A DNA stretch of 64,000 bases from Anthopleura xanthogrammica (lineage: Eukaryota > Cnidaria > Anthozoa > Actiniaria > Actiniidae). Shown here piece after piece: positions 37,076 through 56,099 of the stretch. Below the pieces are notes generated by a model. That model did no database searches, was not told where the DNA came from, and was given only the letters and a program-made list of their open reading frames with translations. Position numbers and translations under genes: made by a program. The stretch covers positions 5,351,868-5,415,867 of the forward strand of contig OZ025219.1 in NCBI GenBank assembly GCA_964019055.1, written 5' to 3'. Numbering within the stretch: position 1 is the first letter of the stretch; each line of letters opens with the position of its first letter.

Positions 37076-38340
37076 CTTAATTTGTTCAAGTTCATGTGGT
37101 TTTGTTTTATTGTTTTGGTTCGTTTTTTAAGGTCTTTTTTTCATTTTTTGACCATAATTTTCAGTTATCAATTTAAATAATAAACATTATCATATCTGTA
37201 CACGTGCTTTCAGTTTCACGCTTTTCAGTTTCATTAAGATATTGGCGCTGTTTATCAGCATCTTTGAATTAGAAGAACTGACAGAAGGACTTTCGATACT
37301 CGCTTAGCTCAAACCGACGGTAATTGTTTCCCACAATTAAACCTTGTCTTCTCTCCTTGTATTTTAATCTATTATTGATATACTCATTCACTTGATGTTT
37401 TTTTATTTAGCGGCATTAAATATCAAGTACTTCAAGTTTGGAATACAAATATATAGTATTCATTTGACAGCTTACCAAGTACCTTAGCCATTGATATTCA
37501 TCAGGCCTATCAATCCAACGAGTTCTATTATAATTGGCCTGAACTTCTCTGAGTTGAAAATCTTGGCAAGTCGCATAAATCACTTGATTTTTGCGGTAAG
37601 ATAGCTAAGTTATTGATTTTTTTTTCGCAGGAACTCTTTTCAAGGTAACTGTGGTGAGTTTAAACTGAATCAAAAAAAATATGAAAAAATCCCACTCTTG
37701 TATGCCAAGCGTATGTCAGGCTCGAAAACGCAAGTCTTAGCATTCATCGGGGTTTCCCGGGAAAAAAAATATATTTTAACTATTAATGAAATAAGTTTGT
37801 ATTTCAAGATTAGACGAAGCTTATAGATAAGAGAGTTAACAAGAGCATACCGCAAGCTTAAAAACAGATTTAAAATGTTTTGGATGACTTATCCGTGATT
37901 TTATGTTTTTTGGATGACTCATGATCAGCTATGGACTCAACAGAACAACCTTTATCGTTTCTCATAATTTTTAATTCAAATGTATCATTACATATGCAAT
38001 AAGAACTTGCAAATGATACTTGGTTCTCGATTACAGCCGTATAAGTTACAGCAATTACTTAGAAAAATTGAAAATTATTTCAGCATTCGAAATTCACCGA
38101 CTGCGCTCCTAGAATGTGTTTAGTCTGAGTTGTGATCGCAAAAACCTATATCATGTGACTTACCTTCTTAACTTTCTAAATTAATATTTAAGCCCATGCA
38201 GGACATTTATAATGAGTTCTTCTAGAAACAATAACAACCATGGACATGACTGCGTTTTTACGCTTGTATTTCCACGGTAATTAGCACACTGAACTAAAAA
38301 TACTTTTATTTCAAGCAGAAAGTCTTCTTCAGACGCCAAG

Positions 38341-45850
<7,510 letters not shown>

Positions 45851-45918
45851 CACAAAAAAATATGCCTATGTGGACTCCGGTGTGCAATGCTCTTCATGAG
45901 CAAGTGTCTTTCTAACTG

Positions 45919-46047
45919 CTTAGACTAAAGTCAAACGTCGAACTTCACATAAGTCGAACCAAATGACACAAACGAAGACCGCCTTATTGTCGATTGTTTT
46001 CAATACGCACGGCTCATGTGAAGTTCGACGTTTGATGTTAGTCTTAG
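45919..46047. mobile_element. Fold-back element after gene C
   Basis: TCAAACGTCGAACTTCACAT pairs with ATGTGAAGTTCGACGTTTGA. The inner GACCGCCTTATTGTC is shared, reversed, with 55829-55942. Confidence 0.65.
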
Positions 46048-46292
46048 AAGAGAGATGTACCGAGTATCTGTAAGAATCCGTAAGATACGTCACTATTGCA
46101 GCGACGTATCAGGCATTGAAAAGCGCCCGCGAGCATGCAATCTGGAGCGAATGTTTCCGGAAAATCAACAAGAATACACTAATACAAGCCATCCTTTAGC
46201 GGCACAGAACTTCTTATTAATATTCCGCCATGGAATTCAAATCTAAAATATAATTATTTTTCTCACGTTATTGACATTTCTTGTCAAACCAT

Positions 46293-46298
46293 AATAAA
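46293..46298 (+). promoter_or_regulatory. Candidate poly(A) signal of gene C
   Basis: First AATAAA after the gene C stop, about 440 bp downstream and beyond a fold-back element. Confidence 0.35.
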
Positions 46299-46717
46299 TG
46301 AAATGACCCCGTCCTACTATACACCACTGTTGTTAACGCTTTTGCTGAAGTGCATGAGATGGGCCTAAGCATATATGCATTCACTATATCTTCTTAGTTT
46401 TTCTGGCTCTTTAAGGTTGTTAAAAATTCAATTCCAAATTTTGTTTAGTTAATTTACAGATAACGTGGTCAAATCACGTGTCCTGTCATTCTCAACAATT
46501 GTTGAGAATCAATAAAGCATTTATCAATAAGGCATTTATAGTGGCATTTTGCATGTAATATTATCTCATGGTTTTCCCGAGAACCGCCTCGACTACTTTG
46601 ATATTTCTGAATTTTATTTTGTAAATGAAAATAATAAACAATTACCGAAGCATTGCTTAAGCGATTATAGTTGCGGTCTATGTTTTTCAAATTATGTCAT
46701 AACGTCATCATCTTCAT

Positions 46718-46849
46718 CATTCGGTATTATGGCCAAGTTTCAGCGCGATTTGAGGCCATTAAGTGTGTTTGGGGGGGGGGGGTGGGGTAGGATAAAAGAC
46801 ACACTTAACGGCCTCAAATCGCGCTGAAACTTGGCCATAATACCGAATG
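46718..46849. repeat. Near-perfect hairpin with a G-run loop
   Basis: Arms of about 50 bp (CATTCGGTATTATGGCCAAG / CTTGGCCATAATACCGAATG) flank GTTTG, eleven Gs, TGGGGTAGG. Confidence 0.75.
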
Positions 46850-47029
46850 AGGTACAAACAGCGATTGAAGCAAGTTTTAAAGAAAATAGTTGAGTGAAAG
46901 ATTTAATATTTTTAATATTTAAATATTTTTTTATCTGTATCCTAGCCCCATACATTACCCTATAAAAAATGCACAGAAAGTTTGCTTGGGCTGCCTGTGT
47001 ATTATCATTATCATCAGTAATCATCAAGT

Positions 47030-47554
47030 TTAGATGGTTAGCTTAATTTCAACTAAGAAAAGGGACGCTATTTTTGAAGTCTCTAGCTCAAGAGTAATTG
47101 CAAAAAAATTGTCTAATATTTTCAAAGGAGGGCCGAAATCTCCAATGCGACACGTACGGGCATTATGAAGGTATAGCAGGTGACCATAATCAGCAAACTT
47201 ACCAATAGCTGTAGAGAGCAGATGAAACAATGTTTTCGCTATCCAAGGGTTGATCGGGGTTTGAAATATTTCTTTGAGAACGTTCATAACAAAGGAAGGA
47301 AATGAAATAAGGCAAACTTGAATTGTACAGTGCGGGTTAACACTAGACGCATACTGTAAATCATTCATGACCTCTATTATTTCTCCTTTCACTTTTAAAC
47401 TAATGTATTCTACCCCACACCAGTATATTTGAATATTCACCATCCACAACTGATCATGACAACAAACTCTTTTTATCTTGGACCCATCGCGGACATGTTT
47501 CAAGTCATTACACTTATTCTGAGTGAGCAACTGAACGTGCAGATGAAATAACAA
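47030..47554 (-). other. Unrecognised 174-codon minus-strand ORF
   Basis: Between genes C and D and antisense to them. A long open frame for this base composition, with mixed amino-acid use, several Cys and hydrophobic stretches. I recognise no family. It may be an exon, a decayed gene or a transposon piece. Confidence 0.25.
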
Positions 47555-47736
47555 ACTAATGTATGCGTAGAAAGTGAAAATTCTATGTATTATTGAATCG
47601 TCAGACGTCAGATGGCATGAGTGTTATTACTTGCCACTAATTTGGCAGGCATTAATTCAGTTCCTCGAGAAACGTGCATTAATATAAGTTAACAGAAGAA
47701 CTTCCTACTGTTATTTTTGACTTAGAAAGGAACACG

Positions 47737-49980
47737 ATGAAACACACTGGTCAGGCAATAACTCTTTTGGGGTTCCTTATGATTCTTACCTTAATAGCAA
47801 GAGCTTCTCGGTAAGTACTCAAAGAGAATGTTAGAATTCTTAGTTCTTATTAATAGAAACAATAAGGTAACATCTAAACCTTAGTTTCAAAACTAACGTA
47901 TAGCAATAGAGAAATGGTACAAAACTGTTGGGTTTTTATTTCTGTCCTCACAAAATGATATTCCCCAACATTTATATGATGTGTAAAGAAACAGAAAGGG
48001 ATTATTTTTTCCTCAATAACAAAGTTCTCCTCGTCTTCAGCAAATCATTAATGTATTCATGTTTTTTTCATATCGTTGCAATATGATTAAACTGCTCCAT
48101 AACCCTTTCAAAATATTTAATTTGGAAACACATCTTAAGCCAAGTAGGCTCAATTTTTAAAATCTATTTTTAATGAGCATTTTGAGTCGAAATCCAAGGG
48201 AACTTTTTTTTTAATATTCGAGAAGATCTCGACTAATAACACAAGCCAATGCTAAAGAGTACAGTTGATATCCTTTGAATTTATGTTTGTTTATGTTTCT
48301 GATATTTATTCATTTTTCTTAGTAATCATATTAAATAGAAATTACAGAGTAAGTTGTGCTTAGAAATAGTAATATAATAGAAACATCCGTCATCCTTGTT
48401 ATTTGCAACCGGGCTTTGAGTTCCAAAGTTTTACAATTCAAGATATATTTTTTCTTTATATTCATTATAATAAAAATTAACCTTTGCCTCTTCGTTATTT
48501 TTAGCTGCACACAGTGGTTTGACTTTAAAAACCCAACTGTGATTAAAGATTTAGAAAATACATATATTTACATAAATGTATGGATGTTTTTAATGACAGT
48601 TTTATGTTGTTATAGTTGACATTTCGGTTTCAAACGCTCATTATGCAGTATTATATTAGTATAGCAAATATTACAGTTTTCAATTCTAAACCAACCTGCT
48701 CATGCATCATGTTTCTGTTCTGTTATGTTTTTGTTCGGTTTGCAGGGACAAATTCAAACTAATTCAATAGTACCACCTGTTATGTAGTATCGTATATATA
48801 TGGCATGTTTTTGAACCTCTAAAAAAAGTCCAATCCTGACTATAAACGGTAATATTCATTTGCAAAAATCAATGGCCACCGAGAAATATATACATCAACA
48901 TATCCGCCTGATAAAGACCCTTTCAAAAGGTATCAATTCAATGTTTTTATTCATAGCTGTTTAATATTATATCACACCTCAGACTACATGTACAGTTTAA
49001 CTAATCAAAAAGTAAACATCTTCAAGCTTACAAAAAAAGTATATATGTAAATGACAGTGTTTTTTCTTAAGGTTGAATTTGAGTTGGAGCAGCAGACCTG
49101 GCGAGACAACATGAATGATTGACATAAATGTCAAACTTTTGACATTTGGTTTGAAGGCTATAAATCAAAAATCGTTAACTCGGCCATGCACAACCACTCG
49201 TCCACCCAACATTGCGCTGGGGAGGGGGTTGGAAGACTAAACTTTTCTTCCTAATGGAATTAGGCTTTCTGTTTTGGGTCTCAAAGTATTTCTTCGCCGA
49301 TTGTAGTTATGTTCGTCATATGGGGCATTTGATTTATTCTAGTAAAGGTGCTTACCATACCGGCATGTGTACTGTAGAACATGCACTTGTGTTACAGTTC
49401 AGATTTCTTATTCTGAAGTTAATAGTGTAAAATAAAATAGTATCAAACATGACATGATATATTTAAAAATAGTTTAAGATTTCCATTCTTTTTCTTATCA
49501 TTTCTATTTATTATTATTATTATTTTTTTGTTTCTTAGTCTTGATGAGAGCTCGAGGTTCATTAGTTCGCTTACAGATAATACAAAGTATGACAAGCGGC
49601 TGCGACCTTATCACAGAGGTAGGTGTAGTCGAAGCCAACAAACGTACACCATGTTGAAGCGCAGGATCACAAATCCTTTAAATTAAAGTAAATAATTTTG
49701 TCTTTTTGCAATCAAACATGGCTGCTTTCATCTGGAGAAATCTTCAAAAAAGATGCCGGAACCATGTTGGAGGACAAGAACAGTGAAAGGCATACTAGAT
49801 GCAGACAAAACTCTGCTCTTTTGTCATCCAACATGGCTGCCATTCTTGAGACATCTTCAATAGACATACTTCATGTTGGAAGACACGAGCATTCAAAATT
49901 GGCATTTTTCAAATTCAGGTCATCCAACATGGCTGCCATAATCAATATTCACCTGTCACTAGCAATAAAGTGTTAACGTC

Positions 49981-50012
<32 letters not shown>

Positions 50013-53000
50013 CATACATACATACATACATACATACATACATACATACATACATACATACATACATACATACATACATACATACATACATACATACATA
50101 CATACATACATACATACATACATGTTTATTTGCCATACGTCAAATTATAGTACAAATTAAAATAATAAATTACACTCAGTTTTCAATCTAGAATACTGAA
50201 TTATACATCAATATTTACAACAATAATAAAGTAATACAATTTAAGTAATTAATTACAACAAAGCATTAATCTGTAAATAGTAAAATCAAGACGTAATGAC
50301 AAGGTGGCCTCTAGAAACCAAAAGGGCTTATACGAGAGAGGTCACTAAGAGCAATGTGCTTAAACCATTCTGTCTTCCAACAATGCTTTCTTCCTGTGTT
50401 TATGGAAAATTTATTGTTGGTGAAAAACCTATCATGTCAATCATATCACATAATATCATCGCAAGCTGTTCCAGACGTAGCCCATTTATTCTTAATTTAT
50501 TCTTGACATGCCTTAGTGGCATGTTCATTGTAAAATTGTTGCCATAAACATGTTCCTTTTTACCTTATTTCTAGAAAGTACTTTGAATGTAACAGTGGGA
50601 ATGACAATATTTACCTTTGGTGAAATTGATGTGATTGAAGGAGTAAGTAAACTTTTAAAAGCCAAATCATTAAAAACTGTCTCTGTATACTTAAGATTCA
50701 GTCATTTGTGGTGGAGAGGGTTTTAACTAATCAGTTAATATTAATCCTTTCAATCTCTTCAGGAATTCTCTTTAGATGTATTCTTTTCCCAAACGTGGAT
50801 AGATCCCAGATTAAGGAACAACAATAAAGGTCCAGTTATCTTATCTGGGTTGCACACGAACCTTATTTGGCTTCCGGATACCTTTTTCATTAATATCAAG
50901 AGATCGACGACACATGACGTACCATCGCGTACTAGTGACGTTAAGATAAAACAAAATGGCGAGGTGCGGTACAGCAAGAGGTTAGAATAGATGAAACTAA
51001 CATTATAGGATGGATGGATGGATGGATGGATGGATGGATGGATGGATGGATGGATGGATGGATGGATGGATGGATGGATGGATGGATGGATGGATGGATG
51101 GATGGATGGATGGATGGATGGATGGATGGATGGATGGATGGATGGATGGATGGATGGATGGATGGATGGATGGATGGATGGATGGATGGATGGATGGATG
51201 GATGGATGGATGGATGGATGGATGGATGGATGGATGGATGGATGGATGGATGGATGGACATATGAATAAATGCATGGATGCATGGATGGATGGATGGATG
51301 GATGGATGGATGGATGGATGGATGGATGGATGGATGGATGGATGGATGGATGGATGGATGGATGGATGGATGGATGGATGGACATATGAATAAATGCATG
51401 GATGCATGGATGGATGGATGGATGGATGGATGGATGGATGGACATATGAATAAATGCATGGATGCATGGATGGATGGATGGACATATGAATAAATGCATG
51501 GATGCATGGATGGATGCATGGATGGATGGATGCATGGATGGATAGATGGATGGATGGATAATTAGTTCCTTGATACCCTGGTTCCCTTGATGACATACTA
51601 CTAGCTTGTTTATAGTATAATATATCCACTTATCTGAAGTCACTGGTTCTACGTGTAGGATAACTTTGTCAGCGGGATGCGAAATCGACCTACATCGATA
51701 TCCTCTTGACTCACAGATATGTAAGCTACGAATTATGAGCTGTAAGTATTCGATGAAGAACGTTATGGAAAACATATTTTATTACTAGATGGAAGAGTAC
51801 TAGGTGTTATATGTGTCATAATGGCTCTCTATCCATACGCTACATAACATACTCCCTGCTACAAATAAGTACCCTAAATCTCATGGCCACTCTTTTTTTG
51901 TCAATAGTTAAAAACCGTTTTAATGGTAGGTGGGCGTTGCCGTAACTTGTTTTGGTCGACTCATGTTGCGTTACGATGACGTAATTTTTAAGCGTCTGCT
52001 CGCATATCGGACATAGCTATCAGCCCTTTCAGCGCGCGAGAAATTTTACAATTTCAATATTAATTGGTAAAATGTTGGTGAAATCTGTTGGACATTACAA
52101 CAAAGCAAAGTTACGAAACATATTTTCAAAAAAGTTGAGACATTTGCATCACAATACCAATGTTGATGAACATTGTGTCCACCTATTGATTTCTTATATA
52201 TTTTAAAAGATGGTTACAAAAAAGACCAAATAGAATATAATTGGAAAGGTGACGACAATACGGACATCAAAGTCATGAATGATCATATGGCGCAGATGAT
52301 AGTAACCAAAATTCAAAAAATCAAAACTACCTCAGAATTCCGTGAAGGTGAGAAACACATGCGTTTTTCTTGTCTTTTAAATATTAAAATAAATATGTAC
52401 AGCGCATGCGCAGAGGCAAAAAACTGAGGCGGTTCGAAGACAGGGTAGTGTAATACGCTGATAGATGTGGACAACAGGGGCAGATTCAGGATTTTGTTTA
52501 ATTTAGGAAGGGATGCAGCGTTGTTTGGGCACCTGCCCGCGAAAACACCGAACAAAAAAAGATCGGACCTTAGGGGCACAAAAACGGTAGCAATCCTCAG
52601 AATCGAAGAAAGAAAACAGTTAGGGTAACCTAGTCCCACGCTATGACTTTAATAAATGATTGATTGATTGATTGATTGATTGAATGATTTTCAAAATAAT
52701 GGAACAACGTCGATCCTAGGTTGCGCAGCCCCGGCACCTCCCTTCACCCCTTCCCTGGATCCGCCCTGTACAGTTTACCTCGCAAAAATTCCATTGCACT
52801 GTTTTGCCTAAAAAACATTGTGTTGCTACTCAACATTCATGGCACCCTTTCTGATAAAGAATGCAGGTTTTTATATGGACTTGGTTTTCATATCTGTATA
52901 TTTATTTTGTTTTTCCTTCTAAAATGCAACAACTTGAAAAATATTCAACTGCAAAATAAAATTTTTAAAAAAACCGCTCTAATTCATTTTTAACTCCCTT

Positions 53001-55089
53001 CCAGCACAATTTTCAGAGCTTGTTGCTTCATTTGAGTTTCAACGACGTCTTGGATATTCACTGCTTCAAGTCTACGCTCCAACCTTCCTTATCGTAACGC
53101 TGTCTTGGTTGTCATTTTGGATCTCAAAGAATGCCGTCCCCGCAAGAATAGCTTTAGGTATTACTACAGTGCTGACCATCGTGACTCTCAATGGATCATT
53201 TAGGAGCACTGTACCTAAGGTAACAATGATGCTACTCTCACTGATATTTGTATCGCAACGGCCATTTGCAGCTTTCACTGTAACCTTGTATTTTTTAATT
53301 TTTAATTTTTAATTTTATTTGAGATTTGCCCGCGGGCTGGTGCTGTACAAGGGGTCCCTCGAGGTGCATTGCACTAATTCCCAACCCCTTAAAACTCCCA
53401 TCCCCATCCCACAATCAACCAATTATGAAATCATTAGTAAAGGCCAGCCACTGAGGGTGGTCACTGCCAGGGTTTCTTTACGTTCTCAGTGGTTCTTTTA
53501 CGTCCCCCCGAGAGACGGGAGAGACGGGACCGCCATTTTACGTGGTCATCCGAGCCACGTGAAGGTCTAATTATTTGTAGATGTTATTTTAGTCCGGCCG
53601 CCGGGGCTGGAACCCACGACCTCCAGCACGAAAGTCCGGTGCTCAACAAACTGAGCCAACCGGGTGGCGGTGTATGGAGGGACAAACCGTGATTACCACC
53701 CAGCTAGCTAACTATTACCGTTGCTATTCATATTGCAACTACCACTTCCAGTGTACTGTGCACTTCTGTTCTTGAAACTATTTGCAGTTTCCACTCTCAT
53801 CATCATACTGTGCACTTCTGTTCTTGAAACTATTTGCAGTTTCCACTCTCATCATATGGTCATCGAGAGTGATGAAATTTTACCGAGAGACTCGAGCTCG
53901 ACATAACAACTTCTTAGTGTATACAATTGTGGGTCAAAACCCTCACCCTCACTTGCAATTGCATTCATTGTCAACATGTCATTGCTACCATTGCTGCTGT
54001 CATTGCTACCATTGCTACTGTCATTGCTACCATTGCTGTTGTCATTGCTATATACTTAAAATCTGTTGTGCTCTTTAGTTTTTCTAGTAGCTTTATGTAA
54101 ATCTATATCAGCTATATAATGAAACAGCAACTCTGACTTTTCTGTCCAAAGAGGAGTGTTCATTTGGTTTGCTTACGTTTTTATTCCAGGTTTCTTACAT
54201 CAAAGCCCTTGATTTGTACCTGATCGTATCCTTTCTCTTTGTGTTTGGAGCTGTTCTGGAGTACATTGCAGTGCTTTTGTATCACGATTACGCTGCCCTA
54301 TCTAAAGTCAAGAAAGCTAAAAAAGAGAAGCAAGAAGTAAAAGAAGGAGACACGGAGAATGCGAATCAAGAAGTAAGTTTGCAAAGTGTAAATGTGACAA
54401 AAGGGAATTGTTGACGGTACATTGGCGGTTCTCTTGTTCTCTTAATCTTCCTCCTCCTTCTTCTTCTTCCTTTTCTTTTTATTCGTGATCGTCACCTTCT
54501 TTTTGTCCTTCTTCTTCTTCTTCTTCTTCTTCTTCTTCTTCTTCTTCTTCTTCTTCTTCTTCTTCTTCTTCTTCTTCTTCTTCTTCTTCTTCTTCTTCTT
54601 CTTCTTCTTCTTCTTCTTCTTCTTCTTCTTCTTCTTCTTCTTCTTCTTCTTCTTCTTCTTCTTCTTCTTCTTCTTCTTCTTCTTCATCTTCTGCTTCTGC
54701 TTCTGCTTCTTCTTCTTCTTTTAAATTCTTCTTTTCGTTTTTCTTCTTCCTCCGCTTCCATGCTTTTCTCCCTCTCATTAACACTTCTTCTAAGCGTAAC
54801 TTCCTTCCTTATTTATTTGTTTTTGCACACGAATTTAAAACAAATATTCATTTTTTAGATTGACGTAGCATGTTCGTCGATGAAGCAATCAACGAACAGC
54901 CTCGACACCAGCGAGGCGTCCAAGCAGTCTTCGCCTTCAACTCCGATAAAAAATAAGACTAAAGCGGTAGATTTCATCAAGAATATCATATCGGTAAATT
55001 CTACTCCTATCGATAAAATTTCAAAATTCGCTTTTCCGTTTTCCTTTATTCTGTTTAACATCATATATTGGATTTTTTATAGCATTTAG
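47737..55089 (+). CDS. Gene D: anion-selective Cys-loop ligand-gated channel subunit, complete, with one extra intron
   Basis: Nine exons: 47737-47810, 49539-49618, 50575-50642, 50763-50980, 51659-51741, 52210-52347, 53005-53219, 54190-54372, 54859-55089 (TAG); 429 aa. Signal peptide at residues 1-22. KYDKRLRP and [16 protein letters not shown] are encoded by two exons of 80 and 68 bp, which sum to the 148 bp of the single exon in genes B and C. Loop [12 protein letters not shown], loop [14 protein letters not shown], Cys-loop cysteines at 154 and 168, loop [14 protein letters not shown] (closest of the four to GABA-A beta). M1 [13 protein letters not shown], then PAR, M2 [14 protein letters not shown]3 after VSYIKALD, M4 [13 protein letters not shown] two residues short of the end. 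The donor after the 218-bp exon is a weak GTTAGA, directly followed by a TGGA array. Poly(A) signal at 55521. Confidence 0.95.
47811..49538. other. Gene D intron 1, nothing recognised
   Basis: AT-rich; ends in (ATT)n and a TTTTTTTGTTTCTTAG acceptor. Confidence 0.5.
49700..49945. repeat. Dispersed short repeats AACATGGCTGCC in gene D's extra intron
   Basis: CATCCAACATGGCTGCC at about 49828 and 49920, and a variant AACATGGCTGCT at about 49716; inverted CATGTTGGA copies lie between. Confidence 0.5.
49980..50560 (-). mobile_element. Possible LINE 3' fragment with (TATG)n tail
   Basis: On the minus strand a degenerate sequence ([17 protein letters not shown] in one frame) is followed by an AT-rich tail and (TATG)n, seen on the plus strand as (CATA)n at 49983-50122. 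The layout is that of a retroposed end; the protein match is weak. Confidence 0.3.
49983..50122. repeat. (CATA)n microsatellite
   Basis: About 35 perfect units in gene D's extra intron. Confidence 0.97.
51009..51560. repeat. (TGGA)n array with higher-order structure in gene D
   Basis: About 240 bp of pure TGGA units begin 28 bp after the exon donor. The block GGACATATGAATAAATGCA then recurs four times between further TGGA runs (near 51256, 51380, 51440 and 51480). Confidence 0.97.
52475..52768. mobile_element. MITE, CAGGGGCGGAT family, in gene D intron
   Basis: Ends CAGGGGCAGATTCAGG and CCTGGATCCGCCCTG; includes a TGAT microsatellite near 52658. Confidence 0.55.
53290..53673 (-). mobile_element. 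tRNA-derived SINE in gene D intron
   Basis: On the minus strand the head (about 53673-53594) has box A TGGCTCAGTTTGTTGAGC and box B GGTTCCAGCC in a tRNA-like layout. A unique body follows and then an A-rich tail, seen on plus as TTTTTTAATTTTTAATT at 53291-53318. Confidence 0.7.
53755..53855. repeat. 52-bp tandem duplication
   Basis: ACTGTGCACTTCTGTTCTTG and the next 29 bases are repeated 52 bp later. A 21-bp CATTGCTACCATTGCTGCTGT repeat follows at 53981-54050. Confidence 0.8.
54508..54718. repeat. (CTT)n polypyrimidine tract, gene D last intron
   Basis: About 58 uninterrupted CTT units plus GCTTCT variants. With its flanks, some 330 bases of almost pure pyrimidine end about 60 bp before the last exon. 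Confidence 0.97.
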
Positions 55090-55520
55090 AGTGTTAGTAT
55101 AAGAAGAAAGTGGAAAACATTCAACTTGAATTTACTCCAAGAAACTTAAACGTTTCTTGCCAAATGTACCTGCTGTTTATAAAAAGAATATAATTTTTAT
55201 TGTTGACTTAATTCATACAACCGAAAAAAGAATATTTTGTAAGGATCGGTGTTGCCCATCATTTCTGCTACTTTAATATATAATTAGCGCAATCATAAGT
55301 GTTTTCCGTAAGTTGTATCAATCGAAGACAGAATTGTTTCGGACTGAATTGTTTTCACTTTTTTGCTAAGCAAGTAAAACTAAGAAATTCCTGCATAGCG
55401 AGTTGGTAATGCTTGTAAAAATGAACAAATAATTACCATTTAGTCAGTTTCCCAAAAGGTCTTGAGTGGAGCAGATAAGTTGTATATTTACATAAAAAGC
55501 AAGTTTGTATTTATGAGCAA

Positions 55521-55526
55521 AATAAA
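55521..55526 (+). promoter_or_regulatory. Candidate poly(A) signal of gene D
   Basis: AATAAA about 430 bp after the gene D stop in an otherwise AT-rich 3' UTR-like stretch. Confidence 0.45.
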
Positions 55527-55637
55527 GGGAAAAAAACACTTCAAGCTGGTGTTCTTGTTTTGCTCGTAGATTTTCTATCCCGCACCCAAAACACGCTTCT
55601 TGTTTGACATTTACGCGGTACAGAATGTCAAACTCCT

Positions 55638-55774
55638 ATAGACCCCTTTCACGTGACGTCAAAGCAGCTCAATCTGGAAGACAAAACAAAAGAATTTCAA
55701 TCTTCTGAGAATTGGAACCTATTGTTTTGTCCTCCAAATTGAGCTGCATTCCAACGTGCTCCGAGGGGTCTATA
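55638..55774. mobile_element. Fold-back element after gene D, TATAGACCCC family
   Basis: TATAGACCCC at the left pairs with GGGGTCTATA at the right; the AATTGAGCTGC and GACAAAACAA motifs are shared with 7913-8050. Confidence 0.7.
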
Positions 55775-55828
55775 TCCCCGAATTCTTCCACACGTTGCTG
55801 AAAATGTATAATATTCAACAGGAATCTA

Positions 55829-55942
55829 AGGCCCAGTTCAAACGTCGTGAGCCGAACACATTGAAAACAATGGATAATAAGGCGGTCTTCTTTGATGTCA
55901 TTAGGTTCGGCTCATGAAAAGATCGACGTTTGAACTAGGCCA
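55829..55942. mobile_element. Fold-back element after gene D
   Basis: GGCCCAGTTCAAACGTCGTG pairs with GACGTTTGAACTAGGCC; the inner GAACCTAATGACATC motif, reversed, is shared with 45919-46047. Confidence 0.65.
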
Positions 55943-56099
55943 AAGAAGCTTTAGATTCTAGATGATAATTATTGACAGATTCTTTTATATTTATTATAAT
56001 AGCTTCTTCTGAAGGCTTCGATTGAGTCATTCTGTGCCTACTGATTGATATGATGTGATAATATACATTAGATGAATGAATGCCAACAAAGAATTCATC

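Noticed and set aside
49942..50191. VCMY-repeat and HTYI-repeat ORFs
   Set aside because: Translation of the CATA microsatellite.
50759..51775. Long HPSI-repeat and MDGW-repeat ORFs
   Set aside because: Products of the TGGA tetranucleotide array and flanking gene D exon in antisense.
53489..53692. ORFs across the SINE
   Set aside because: Explained by the tRNA-derived element on the minus strand.
54442..54784. Poly-Lys, poly-Glu and poly-Phe ORFs
   Set aside because: Translation of the CTT microsatellite.
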